64,000 nt of DNA. Source: Spelaeicoccus albus. Lineage in GTDB: Bacteria; Actinomycetota; Actinomycetes; Actinomycetales; Brevibacteriaceae. Within the stretch, counting starts at the first letter, position 1. The number at the start of each line of letters is the position of its first letter. Below the pieces are notes generated by a model. The model saw only the letters and a list, made by a program, of their open reading frames with translations. It had not been told where the DNA came from and searched no databases. The stretch is taken from contig NZ_JACBZP010000001.1 in assembly GCF_013409065.1 (NCBI RefSeq), positions 806,001 to 870,000 of the forward strand, in the 5' to 3' direction. Made by a program: the position numbers and the translations under genes. Below, one piece after another: positions 47,822 through 56,231 of the stretch.

Positions 47822-48688
47822 GTGACCGAACCCACTCAGCCGCCGGCCGGATTCGCCAAGCTGTCTTGTCGACAACGCGAACTTGTCGCTCAATGGCTGC
47901 CTGGCGCCGTCCCCGTCACCGATCACAGCTGGGGACTGGTCGACACCGCCGTTGTCGAAGCGACATACGCCGGTAATCGCTTCATCATCAAAGCCGGTGG
48001 CGCGACGAATCACCACCTGAACCGCGAGATTGAGGCCCACTACCATTGGTTGGCGCCGTGGACGGCGATCGGACGGGCGCCTGAACTCGTGGCGGCGGAC
48101 GACGACGCAAAGGTTCTCGTCACGCGCTACTTGCCCGGTCGACTCGTTTTGGACACCAGTGCTGCTCGGGAGCCCGACACATACCGGCAGGCTGGTCACT
48201 TGCTATCGCTCATTCACGCGCAAACTAGCGCCGTCGACGTCGACTACGAGACAAGGGCCAACCGAAAATCGATGGCTTGGCTGGATGGCCCGCACCGCAT
48301 CGCGCCGGCGACAGTCCGACGGCTACGCGCGCTCATCGATTCGTGGCCGATTGGACCCGTCACCGTCGTACCGACGCACGGCGACTGGCAGCCGCGCAAC
48401 TGGATCATCAACGAGGGCACCTTGTCGGTGATCGACTTCGGCAGGGCGGCGCTTCGGCCCGCCATGACCGATCTGACTCGGCTGGCCTCGCGTGAGTTCG
48501 CTGAAGACGGCTCACTCGAGGCGGCATTCCTGGATGGTTACGGCTTCGACCCGCGAGAGCCGGACTCATGGTTCCGCGAGCGCGTGCGGGAGGCCATCGG
48601 AACTGCCGCTTGGGCATACCAAGTCGGTGACCGGCCGTTTGAGGGCCACGGGCACCGCATGATCGAAAGCGCGCTCGACACGCCTTAA
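47822..48688 (+). CDS. Aminoglycoside phosphotransferase-like kinase
   Basis: A 288-residue APH/choline-kinase fold protein from GTG 47822. The frame is open further upstream but without family sequence, and a TATCGT box 8 nt before the GTG suggests a leaderless start. The catalytic loop is VVPTHGDWQPRNW, the metal-binding motif VIDFGRAALRP, and the N-lobe Lys is in NRFIIKAGG. Such proteins phosphorylate small alcohols or antibiotics. The substrate is not predictable. Confidence 0.82.
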   Translation: MTEPTQPPAGFAKLSCRQRELVAQWLPGAVPVTDHSWGLVDTAVVEATYAGNRFIIKAGGATNHHLNREIEAHYHWLAPWTAIGRAPELVAADDDAKVLVTRYLPGRLVLDTSAAREPDTYRQAGHLLSLIHAQTSAVDVDYETRANRKSMAWLDGPHRIAPATVRRLRALIDSWPIGPVTVVPTHGDWQPRNWIINEGTLSVIDFGRAALRPAMTDLTRLASREFAEDGSLEAAFLDGYGFDPREPDSWFRERVREAIGTAAWAYQVGDRPFEGHGHRMIESALDTP

Positions 48689-48723
48689 CCACTACACGGC
48701 GAAACGCCCCTCAGGCGCGCGTA

Positions 48724-49692
48724 CTACGGCAGAATCACGTGCTTGCCCGGCCGGCCGCCCGACTCGATCGCCTCGTGCGCCGCGGCGGTCTGCTCGAGCC
48801 GGTATGTGTCGGCGATGAGCGGTCGCAGCTGACCGCTTTCGATGTAGCGCGCATAGTCGATCAAAAGTGCTCTGGTCGGATTGCCGCTGAACGCCCGGAT
48901 CCGCCGTCCACCGTGAATAACCGACGCCAGCACCGCAGCAAATCCGCGCAATGGCGGGTTGACCATGATCGAGACCATTCGCCCTCCGGGTGCCAACAAT
49001 CTGCGATAGTCGTTCATCCGAGTGCCGACGGTATCGAAAATGACGTCGAACCGGCCGAGATCGTCCGGCCCGATCGACCGGTAGTCCAGCGCGACATCGG
49101 CGCCGAGCTCTCCGGCCACCTCGAGGTTGGCCGCGCTGACTAGCGTGGTCACGCGGGCGCCGAACGCGCGGCCGAGTTCGACACCGACGTATCCGACGCC
49201 ACCCGTGCCGCCGCGAACCAACAGCCGTTCGCCCGGCCGTACCCGAGCCTTGTCGCGAAGTGCGGTGAAAGCTGTGATGCCAACCAGCAGCGCGGCCGCA
49301 CCATCGAACGTCGCGCCGTCCGGCATTGGCGCGAGCCGTGCTGCGTCGACCGCGACATACTCGGCCGTAGCGCCGGCAGCAGCCTGCGACAGCACCATCT
49401 TCTTACTGTCGAGACTTCCCCACACCCGCTCACCGACCGTCATGTCGGTGACGCCGTCACCAAGTTCGGCGACCTCACCGGCGACGTCGATGCCGAGACC
49501 CTTCGGGAACCGTGATCCGGACATGAGGCGCAATCGGCCGGCCCGCATCCAGACTTCGCCGCCGTTCACCGTCGTCGCCCGGACTCGGACCAGAACCTGC
49601 CCGGCCTTGGGCCGGGGAACCGGCGCCGTCCCGATCTTGATCATGTCGGGCGGCCCATACCCGTGGAGTTGGGCTACGCGCATCGTTGTCAT
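48724..49692 (-). CDS. Zinc-independent medium-chain dehydrogenase (quinone oxidoreductase-like)
   Basis: About 322 residues from ATG 49692, preceded by AGGGGAGC; the frame extends to 49743 without homology. The GroES-like N-domain has MRVAQLHGYGPPDMIKIGTA and PKGLGIDVAGEVAELGDGVT. The NADP-binding domain has RGGTGGVGYVGVELGRAFGA. The Cys/His zinc ligands of alcohol dehydrogenases are missing, as in the QOR branch. It likely reduces quinones or enals. Divergent from a TetR regulator with palindromes between. Confidence 0.9.
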   Translation of the reverse strand: MTTMRVAQLHGYGPPDMIKIGTAPVPRPKAGQVLVRVRATTVNGGEVWMRAGRLRLMSGSRFPKGLGIDVAGEVAELGDGVTDMTVGERVWGSLDSKKMVLSQAAAGATAEYVAVDAARLAPMPDGATFDGAAALLVGITAFTALRDKARVRPGERLLVRGGTGGVGYVGVELGRAFGARVTTLVSAANLEVAGELGADVALDYRSIGPDDLGRFDVIFDTVGTRMNDYRRLLAPGGRMVSIMVNPPLRGFAAVLASVIHGGRRIRAFSGNPTRALLIDYARYIESGQLRPLIADTYRLEQTAAAHEAIESGGRPGKHVILP

Positions 49693-49743
49693 TGGTGCTC
49701 CCCTGATCGTGACGAGCTGCTGGAAAAAAAACTGGGAGCGCAT

Positions 49744-49790
49744 GACTCCACTTCAAAAGTGTACACTAAACGGAGAGACTGACTCCACTT
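49744..49790. promoter_or_regulatory. TetR control region with palindrome and direct repeats
   Basis: AGTGTACACT at 49758-49767 is a perfect palindrome. CACTT-CAA-AAGTG (49749-49761) overlaps it. GACTCCACTT occurs twice (49744-49753 and 49781-49790). The sites lie between the divergent oxidoreductase and TetR starts. Confidence 0.6.
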
Positions 49791-49797
49791 TAGCTAG

Positions 49798-50445
49798 GTG
49801 AGTATGCCGCCCGCCACGAATCGAGCGCCGCGCAAAGACGTGGCCCGCAATCGGCAACTACTCCTTGACGCCGGCCGGCACGTTTTCGCCGAACGCGGCT
49901 TGGACGCGACCCTCGACGACATCGCCCACTCGGCAGGCGTCGGTGCCGGAACCGCCTACCGGCACTTCGGAAGCCGGCAAGGAATCATCGATGCGATCTT
50001 CAGCGACGTTGCGCATTCGTTCATCGACGACGCCGAACACGCGCTGACCATCGACGACCCCTGGCGAGGATTCGTCACGTTCGTCGAACGCCTTGCCGAA
50101 CGACAGGCCGCCGACCGTGGGCTGTACCAGGTCTTCACCGGCCAGTCCGGCGGATGCATCAGCCGGGAGGACTGGCAGACGCTATCGAGCTCCATTACGG
50201 CCGTGGCCGATCGGGCCAAGGAGTCCGGCGTCCTCAGGGACGACGTCGGGCTGAGCGACGTCGTCGGGCTGTTCTCAATGCTGGGCCCGGTTTACGACCT
50301 CAGCACGGCCACGGCCACGCCGATCTGGCGGCGGCATATCGACATCTTCCTTCGCGGCGTCCGGACCGACGCCCCACATGGCTCGATCGCGGCGCCGCCG
50401 GGCCTCAGCGCGGATGCCATCTCGCTGGCAATGGGCATCCAGTAG
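49798..50445 (+). CDS. TetR family regulator
   Basis: A 215-residue regulator from GTG 49798 (ATG 49804 is an alternative). The N-terminal helix-turn-helix is RQLLLDAGRHVFAERGLDAT, then AGVGAGTAYRHFGSRQGIID at residues ~20-65. The C-terminal domain resembles the SCO4850-like TetR_C. It is divergent from the QOR-like gene with repeats between, so it presumably represses that gene. Confidence 0.9.
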   Translation: MSMPPATNRAPRKDVARNRQLLLDAGRHVFAERGLDATLDDIAHSAGVGAGTAYRHFGSRQGIIDAIFSDVAHSFIDDAEHALTIDDPWRGFVTFVERLAERQAADRGLYQVFTGQSGGCISREDWQTLSSSITAVADRAKESGVLRDDVGLSDVVGLFSMLGPVYDLSTATATPIWRRHIDIFLRGVRTDAPHGSIAAPPGLSADAISLAMGIQ

Positions 50446-50561
50446 CCGCCCGCCGGTCGCGGCCAACGCTCCCCCGGCCGTCCGGCGACAGTTGTCACGT
50501 TTCTATTGCGCCACGCGTGTTCAAATCGCATTTACCTGCAATTCGACTGCAGTAGTGGCAT

Positions 50562-50574
50562 GCTGTGATACAGC
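50562..50574 (+). promoter_or_regulatory. Inverted repeat upstream of the Ugp-type operon
   Basis: GCTGT-GAT-ACAGC, a perfect 5-3-5 repeat, lies about 75 bp before the first permease gene in a 203-bp gap. CTGCAATTCGACTGCAG is close by. It is a candidate operator; the regulator is unknown. Confidence 0.4.
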
Positions 50575-50648
50575 TAATAACGATTACACGCCGCCGGATC
50601 GGACATCGACGTTCGTCTCGGCTTGATCGAACAGCATGAAAGATTGGT

Positions 50649-51575
50649 GTGAGTAATACAGCAAGCACAAAACCGGTAAAGATGCGCCGACGATTCGGTC
50701 GCAAGCACGCACGTGAGTATCTGACGTTCGTGGCGTTCGTGCTACCCAATATCGCCTTGATCGCGGTATTCATCTATCGACCGCTGATCAGCAACATCTA
50801 CTACTCAATGCTGGATTGGCGTCTGGGATCGGCCACGGCGAAAATCGTCGGCCTGGCCAACTACGTCAACTGGTTCACCGACCCGGGCAGCCTGGAAGTC
50901 ATCCGGATCACCGTGATCTTCACTATCGCGACCGTCGGCGGCTCGATGGTCATCGGGCTGGCGTTGGCGCTGGCTCTCAACCAACGCATTCCTGGAACGG
51001 CCTTCGCCCGGTCGGCGGTATTCGCGCCATATGTGCTGTCCGGCGTGGGCGTCGGCATGGTGTGGCTGTTCATCTTCGACCCGACGTACGGGGCACTCAG
51101 CGGCATTTTGCGGCTGCTCGGCACCAGCGGGCCCGACTGGTACCTCGACCGCAATTGGGCGCTGGTCATGCTGATCATCGTGTACGTGTGGAAAAACCTC
51201 GGATACGCGGCGGTCATCTATCTGGCCGGGCTGCAATCGGTGCCGAACGACTTGCTCGAAGCCGCGCAGATCGACGGCGCCGGCGGATCGAAGCGGTTCT
51301 TCAAGATCGTGCTGCCGCTGCTGTCGCCGACGACGTTCTTCCTGCTCGTCACGATCGTCCTGAATTCGCTGCAGTCCTTCGACCTGATCCGGATCATGAC
51401 GAAAGGCGGCCCGCTCGACGGCACCAAGACGCTCATTTACCAGGTGTATGAGGAAGCATTCGTCAACGGTCGCGCCGGCTACTCCTCGACGGTGGCAATC
51501 ATCCTGTTCGTCGTGCTGCTTCTGCTGACCGTCGGACAAATGCGGTATCTCGAACGGAGGGTGCATTACTCGTGA
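50649..51575 (+). CDS. ABC transporter permease (UgpA type)
   Basis: A 308-residue inner-membrane permease from GTG 50649, with six helices (LTFVAFVLPNIALIAVFIY first) and the EAA loop DLLEAAQIDGAGGSKRFFKI. It belongs to the sugar/glycerol-3-phosphate CUT1 group. Its stop overlaps the next permease's GTG by 4 bp. No ATPase gene is linked, as in the galactoside operon. Confidence 0.92.
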   Translation: MSNTASTKPVKMRRRFGRKHAREYLTFVAFVLPNIALIAVFIYRPLISNIYYSMLDWRLGSATAKIVGLANYVNWFTDPGSLEVIRITVIFTIATVGGSMVIGLALALALNQRIPGTAFARSAVFAPYVLSGVGVGMVWLFIFDPTYGALSGILRLLGTSGPDWYLDRNWALVMLIIVYVWKNLGYAAVIYLAGLQSVPNDLLEAAQIDGAGGSKRFFKIVLPLLSPTTFFLLVTIVLNSLQSFDLIRIMTKGGPLDGTKTLIYQVYEEAFVNGRAGYSSTVAIILFVVLLLLTVGQMRYLERRVHYS

Positions 51576-52474
51576 GCCAAACGACTCAAAAGGCGCCCGA
51601 ACGACCGCGCAAGAAATCGTCGGAGATGCACGGACCGTTCAGCCGACAGAACCTCAAAGCGACGTTGCTCAAGGGTTATCTGCCGCTCTTGATCGCCACC
51701 CTTGTGATGGTGCTGCCGCTGCTTTGGATGATCATTTCATCGTTCAAACTGCGCGGCGAGATCATTTCCATGCCCGTGCAATGGCTGCCGCATTCGGCAT
51801 ACGGCGGCAACTACACGATCGCCGCCGACAAAGTGCCGTTCGCCCGAGACTTCCTCAATTCGATAATCGTCACGTTCTTCGGCGCCGGCATCAAGGTCGT
51901 CCTGGCCATCTTGACGGCGTACGCGCTCGTGTTCATCCGTTTCCCGTTCAAACGGGTCGTCTTCGTCTTGATCCTCGTCACCCTGATGGTGCCGCCGCAG
52001 ATCGCCATGGTGCCCAACTACGTGTTCATCGTTGGTCTCGGAGGCATGAACACCTATTGGGGCATCATCCTGCCGGGGCTGGCGTCGGCGTTCGGTACGT
52101 TCTTGCTCAGACAGCAGTTCATGACGTTCCCGCAATCCGTGACGGAGGCCGCCGAAATCGACGGAGCCAGCCATTGGAAACGGCTCTGGAGTATCGTCGT
52201 CCCGATTTCCGCGCCCGCGATCGCGACCGTCACGCTCGTCTCGATCGTTTACGAGTGGAATGACTATCTGTGGCCGCTCGTCATCATCGACGACCCCCAC
52301 ATGATGACGCTGCCGGTCGGCCTGACTCTTCTGCAAAACGTCGAAGCGGGCTCGTCCCAGTGGGGCGTCATGATGGCCGGCACGGTCCTCGTCATCGTGC
52401 CGATTCTCATCGTGTTCGCCATGCTGCAGCGCTACATCGTCTCCGGTCTCACCCAGGGAGCCGTCAAAGATTAA
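51572..52474 (+). CDS. ABC transporter permease (UgpE type)
   Basis: A 300-residue inner-membrane partner permease starting at GTG 51572. It has six helices, the EAA loop EAAEIDGASHWKRLWSIVVP and a MalG-type end QRYIVSGLTQGAVKD. Pairs with the upstream UgpA-type protein. The N-terminus is basic and soluble (KAPERPRKKS). Confidence 0.93.
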   Translation: MSQTTQKAPERPRKKSSEMHGPFSRQNLKATLLKGYLPLLIATLVMVLPLLWMIISSFKLRGEIISMPVQWLPHSAYGGNYTIAADKVPFARDFLNSIIVTFFGAGIKVVLAILTAYALVFIRFPFKRVVFVLILVTLMVPPQIAMVPNYVFIVGLGGMNTYWGIILPGLASAFGTFLLRQQFMTFPQSVTEAAEIDGASHWKRLWSIVVPISAPAIATVTLVSIVYEWNDYLWPLVIIDDPHMMTLPVGLTLLQNVEAGSSQWGVMMAGTVLVIVPILIVFAMLQRYIVSGLTQGAVKD

Positions 52475-52522
52475 CAACGTGTGCTCGATCCAGTTCCTTC
52501 TCCAGTGACGAAAGGCATTCTC

Positions 52523-53890
52523 ATGAGTGACATCAATACGCCGGACGGCGCGTCGGGCTTCGGACGCCGTCGACTGCTTGGCTTCGGTGCGGCAGGGCTT
52601 TCCGCAGCCGCAGTAGCCGCCTGCTCCGGACCGTCCACCAGTTCCAGCGACTCGAAGACTTCCGGCAGCGAGGATTACTCGGGCGTCAAACCGGCAAAGA
52701 AGATCGAATTCTGGTCGAACCACCCCGGGGCGAACCAAGCCTACGAACAAAAAGTCGTGGACAAGTGGAACTCGCAGCAAAGCGACACCAAGGTCAAGCT
52801 CGTCACCGCCGGCCAGGATTATGCATCGGTGGCGCAGAAATTCCAGACCGCACAAGCAGGTGGCGGACTGCCCGGCGTCGTCATCTTCTCCGACGTCTGG
52901 TGGTTCCGGTATTACCTGAACAAGTCGATCATCCCGATGGACGCGCTAGTGAAGTCGGAAAAGATCGACAAGGACGACTACAACTCCACCCTCTGGGGCG
53001 ACTACACCTACGACAACAAGCAGTGGGCTGTGCCGTACGCACGCTCCACTCCGATCTTCTACTACAACAAGTCGCACTGGAAAAAGGCAGGACTGCCCGA
53101 TCGCGCCCCGAAGACCTGGATGGAATTCGAGGAGTGGACGAAGAAGCTCAAAAAGGCCGACCTTGGCACGAAGACCCAATTCGAGTACGGAGCGCTCGCC
53201 GACTACATCGCCTGGACGTTCCAGAACAACGTCTGGGGATGGGGCGGCAACTACAGCAAGAAATTCGACATGACCATCGACGACGACGGCGCCGTCAAAG
53301 CAACCGACTGGGCGCGCAAGGGCGTGTTCGAAGGCAAGTGGGCCAAGGTCGCGTCGAGTTCGTCGACCGACGACATGTCGGCCGGCGCCTGTTCGGCGAC
53401 CGTCAGCTCGACCGGCAGCCTCGTCGGCGTCCTTGACGCCGCCAAGGGCAAGTTCGAGGTCGGCGTCGGGTTCTTGCCGGGCGGCCCGGAAACCACCGAT
53501 AAGGTCTGCCCCACCGGCGGCGCCGGTCTCGGCATCCCGAAGGACATTACACCGGAAGAGCAGGTCGCGGCGGCGCGGTTCATCAAGTTCCTGACCTCCC
53601 CCGAGAACACCGTGGGGCTGTCCAAGGCAACGGGGTACATGCCGCTTCGCAAGTCGGCGGATACAAAGAAGCTGATCGCCGCCAACCCACTGATCTCGAC
53701 GGCCATCAAGCAGCTGCCGCACACCCGTTCGCAGGATTGGGCTCGCGTGTTCATCCCGGGCGGCGACAAGATTCTCACCGACGGGTTCACCAAGGTGTTC
53801 ACCGAGAACGCGGATCCGAAGTCGGCTCTGGCGGACGTCAAGAAAAAGCTGGAACAGGCTTACAAAACTGACGTGAAGCCTAACCTGTAA
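52523..53890 (+). CDS. ABC transporter substrate-binding protein (UgpB type), Tat-type lipoprotein
   Basis: About 455 residues from ATG 52523, with GAAAGG before it. The signal is GFGRRRLLGFGAAGLSAAAV then AACSG: twin-Arg, hydrophobic stretch and lipobox, so likely Tat-exported and lipid-anchored. The mature fold is SBP_bac_1 (KKIEFWSNHPGANQAYEQKV, PYARSTPIFYYNKSHWKKAG). Wording is closest to UgpB, which binds glycerol-3-phosphate or its diesters, so a polyol-phosphate is possible. Last gene of the operon, closed by a strong terminator. Confidence 0.9.
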   Translation: MSDINTPDGASGFGRRRLLGFGAAGLSAAAVAACSGPSTSSSDSKTSGSEDYSGVKPAKKIEFWSNHPGANQAYEQKVVDKWNSQQSDTKVKLVTAGQDYASVAQKFQTAQAGGGLPGVVIFSDVWWFRYYLNKSIIPMDALVKSEKIDKDDYNSTLWGDYTYDNKQWAVPYARSTPIFYYNKSHWKKAGLPDRAPKTWMEFEEWTKKLKKADLGTKTQFEYGALADYIAWTFQNNVWGWGGNYSKKFDMTIDDDGAVKATDWARKGVFEGKWAKVASSSSTDDMSAGACSATVSSTGSLVGVLDAAKGKFEVGVGFLPGGPETTDKVCPTGGAGLGIPKDITPEEQVAAARFIKFLTSPENTVGLSKATGYMPLRKSADTKKLIAANPLISTAIKQLPHTRSQDWARVFIPGGDKILTDGFTKVFTENADPKSALADVKKKLEQAYKTDVKPNL

Positions 53891-53900
53891 CGTTTGCCGG

Positions 53901-53930
53901 CGGCCCGAACGACATTCGTCGTTCGGGCCG
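53901..53930 (+). terminator. Rho-independent terminator of the Ugp-type operon
   Basis: CGGCCCGAACGAC (53901-53913), loop ATTC, GTCGTTCGGGCCG (53918-53930): a perfect 13-bp stem, 10 bp after the stop, followed by TTTGTGCGTGTT. Confidence 0.9.
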
Positions 53931-53963
53931 TTTGTGCGTGTTGCGACGCGACTGCCGAGCGCC

Positions 53964-54006
53964 TTGACGTGTCAGCCGAAATCGACAAGTATATAAAGTC
54001 ATATAC
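53964..54006 (+). promoter_or_regulatory. Promoter and operator of the homoprotocatechuate operon
   Basis: TTGACG (53964-53969) is a good -35 box, and the -10 region falls in AAGTATATA near 53987-53995. GTATAT-AAAGTC-ATATAC at 53989-54006 is a perfect 6-6-6 inverted repeat over that -10, a fitting site for the operon's own GntR protein. AGGAGG follows before the ATG at 54036. Confidence 0.65.
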
Positions 54007-54035
54007 GATTTCTGACAACGACGCAGGAGGAACGG

Positions 54036-55538
54036 ATGTCGCAGCCCGATCCGATCACCGCTCACTTCGGGCACCGCCCCGGAAAGATCTACGCCGTCCA
54101 CCTCAACTATCCGTCTCGTGCAGCCCAGCGCGGGCGCACTCCAGCGGCAGCGTCGTACTTCTTCAAGCCGACCTCGTCGCTGGCCGGGCCCGGTGAGGTG
54201 GCGCGCCCGCAAGGCACGGAACTGCTCGGGTTCGAAGGCGAAGTCGCCCTCGTCATCGGCACCTCCGCCCGCAATGTGGCACCGGACGCGGGCTGGTCGC
54301 ACGTCGGTTGGGTGACGGCGTCCAACGACCTGGGCCTGTACGACATCCGCTATGCGGACAAGGGCTCAAACGTGCGCAGCAAGGGCGGCGACGGATACAC
54401 GCCGGTCGGCCCCGAGCTGATCGACGCGCACCGGATCGACCCGGCCGGGCTACGCATCCGCACGTGGCGCGGCGACGACCTCATTCAGGACGACACCACC
54501 GCCGACCTCTTGTTCGACTTCGGACACCTTGTCGCAGATCTGTCGCGCTTTGCCACTCTCGAGCCCGGCGACGTCATCCTCACGGGGACGCCGGCCGGCG
54601 CGTCGGTGGCCGAACCCGGACAGACCGTCACTGTCGAAGTCAATTCGATAGCGGACGAGTCGATCACGAGCGGCAAGCTCACGACGACCGTCGTCCATGG
54701 TCCGGCGCTTGGCGATTGGGGGTCGGCTCCGAAAGTGGACGACCAGGTCCGCGCCGACGCTTGGGGCACGCCGTCCGCCGCGAGTTCCGACTCGCCGCAG
54801 GCTCCTCGCGGTGCCGACGGCGGCAGCGGCCCGCTGACTCCGGAACTTCGCGAGCGGATCAAGGGCGTAGCCGTGGCCACGCTCTCGGCCCAAATGCGTA
54901 AGCGCGGTTTCAATCAGGTGAGCATTGACGGCGTCCGGCCCCTCGTCGCGGGCACCACCATCATCGGCACGGCTCGCACCTTGCGTTTTGTGCCGTTCCG
55001 CAAGGACCTGTTTGCCGAGTCCGGCGGCGGCTTCAACGCCCAGAAGCAGGCAATTGATTCGGTCGGTGACGGCGACGTTCTCGTGATGGATGCCCGCGGA
55101 CGCTCGGATGCCGGCACTCTCGGCGACATTCTGGCCATGCGCGCCAAGGTGAACGGCGCCGCCGGCGTGATCACGGACGGCGCGATCCGCGATGCCGCCG
55201 CCGTGGAAGAGGTCGGCATGCCGGTGTATTCCTCCGGCTTCCACCCGGCGGTGCTCGGCCGCGTGCACGTGCCATGGGAGACCGACGTGACGGTGTCGTG
55301 CGGCGGTGCAAGTGTGCAGCCGGGCGACGTCATCATCGGCAACGACGACGGCATTCTCGTCATCCCGCCGGCCCTGATCGATGAAGTTGTCGCGAGCGCC
55401 GAGCAACAAGAAGACGAAGAGACGTTCATTCTCGAGCAGGTGAAGGCCGGACGCAGTGTCGAGGGTCTCTACCCGCTGAATAAACAGTCGCGCGCCGAGT
55501 ACGAGGCGTGGGCTGCCCGCAGAGCGGAGGACCGATGA
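54036..55538 (+). CDS. Fusion of HpaG-type fumarylacetoacetate hydrolase domain and RraA-like domain
   Basis: A 500-residue cytoplasmic protein. Residues ~15-235 are an FAH-fold HpaG-type isomerase/decarboxylase (FEGEVALVIG metal Glu, ASNDLGLYDIRYADKGSN, DLIQDDTTADLLFD, LEPGDVILTGTPAG). After a Ser/Pro/Gly linker, residues ~275-490 are an RraA-like domain with GRSDAGTLGDILAMRAK, GVITDGAIRD and GNDDGILVIP. Canonical HpaG has two FAH domains, one for isomerisation of the ring-cleavage product and one for decarboxylation. Here the second is replaced by an RraA fold, some members of which are metal-dependent decarboxylases or aldolases. Confidence 0.88.
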   Translation: MSQPDPITAHFGHRPGKIYAVHLNYPSRAAQRGRTPAAASYFFKPTSSLAGPGEVARPQGTELLGFEGEVALVIGTSARNVAPDAGWSHVGWVTASNDLGLYDIRYADKGSNVRSKGGDGYTPVGPELIDAHRIDPAGLRIRTWRGDDLIQDDTTADLLFDFGHLVADLSRFATLEPGDVILTGTPAGASVAEPGQTVTVEVNSIADESITSGKLTTTVVHGPALGDWGSAPKVDDQVRADAWGTPSAASSDSPQAPRGADGGSGPLTPELRERIKGVAVATLSAQMRKRGFNQVSIDGVRPLVAGTTIIGTARTLRFVPFRKDLFAESGGGFNAQKQAIDSVGDGDVLVMDARGRSDAGTLGDILAMRAKVNGAAGVITDGAIRDAAAVEEVGMPVYSSGFHPAVLGRVHVPWETDVTVSCGGASVQPGDVIIGNDDGILVIPPALIDEVVASAEQQEDEETFILEQVKAGRSVEGLYPLNKQSRAEYEAWAARRAEDR

Positions 55539-56191
55539 CCGTCGCCCCGGCGCCGTCGAAAGCCGAACGCGCCTATCAGGTCATCCGCTCGCGCATCGCC
55601 GACGGCACGTACACGCCCGGATATCGACTCACCTTGAGCCGATTGGCAAGCGAGCTCGGCGTCTCGGCCGTGCCGATCCGCGAGGCGATCCGCCGGCTCG
55701 AGGCCGAGTCGCTCGTCGAATTCGAGCGCAATGTCGGTGCAACGGTGGCCGGCATCAACGAGCAAGAGTACGAGTGGACCATGCAGACGCTCGGCCTGGT
55801 GGAAGGCGCCGCAACCGCCATGGCCATGCCCTTTGTCGATGCCGCCGCCATCGACGAGGCCCGCGCGATCAATGAGCAGATGCGCGGCATCGTCGAGGCT
55901 TTCGACCCGCAGCGCTTCACTCGCCTGAACACCGAACTGCACCGGCTGCTCTATCGGGACTGCCCGAACGAACACCTACTCGACCTGGTCGAACGCGGCT
56001 GGTCGCGCCTGAGCCTGATGCGCTCATCGATCTTTTCGTTCGTGCCCGAACGCGCGCGTGAATCGGTGGACGAACACGAGCACATTTTGCAGCTGATCTC
56101 CTCAGGAGCCGCGCCGGACGAGGTCGAACACGCCGTCCGCGCCCATCGCGGAGCCACATTGCAGGCGTTCCTCGAACGGGGCGCGAAGTGA
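55535..56191 (+). CDS. GntR/FCD regulator of the homoprotocatechuate operon
   Basis: A 218-residue FadR-type regulator from ATG 55535, overlapping the upstream stop by 4 bp. The winged helix is at ~residues 10-70 (AYQVIRSRIADGTYTPGYRL, ELGVSAVPIREAIRRLEAES) and the FCD domain has RLNTELHRLLY and DEHEHILQLI metal ligands. Encoded inside the operon it probably regulates, consistent with the palindrome over the operon's promoter. Confidence 0.9.
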   Translation: MTVAPAPSKAERAYQVIRSRIADGTYTPGYRLTLSRLASELGVSAVPIREAIRRLEAESLVEFERNVGATVAGINEQEYEWTMQTLGLVEGAATAMAMPFVDAAAIDEARAINEQMRGIVEAFDPQRFTRLNTELHRLLYRDCPNEHLLDLVERGWSRLSLMRSSIFSFVPERARESVDEHEHILQLISSGAAPDEVEHAVRAHRGATLQAFLERGAK

Positions 56192-56231
56192 CTGCAGCGC
56201 TACCTACCCAGACGATCAACAGGGAGACACC

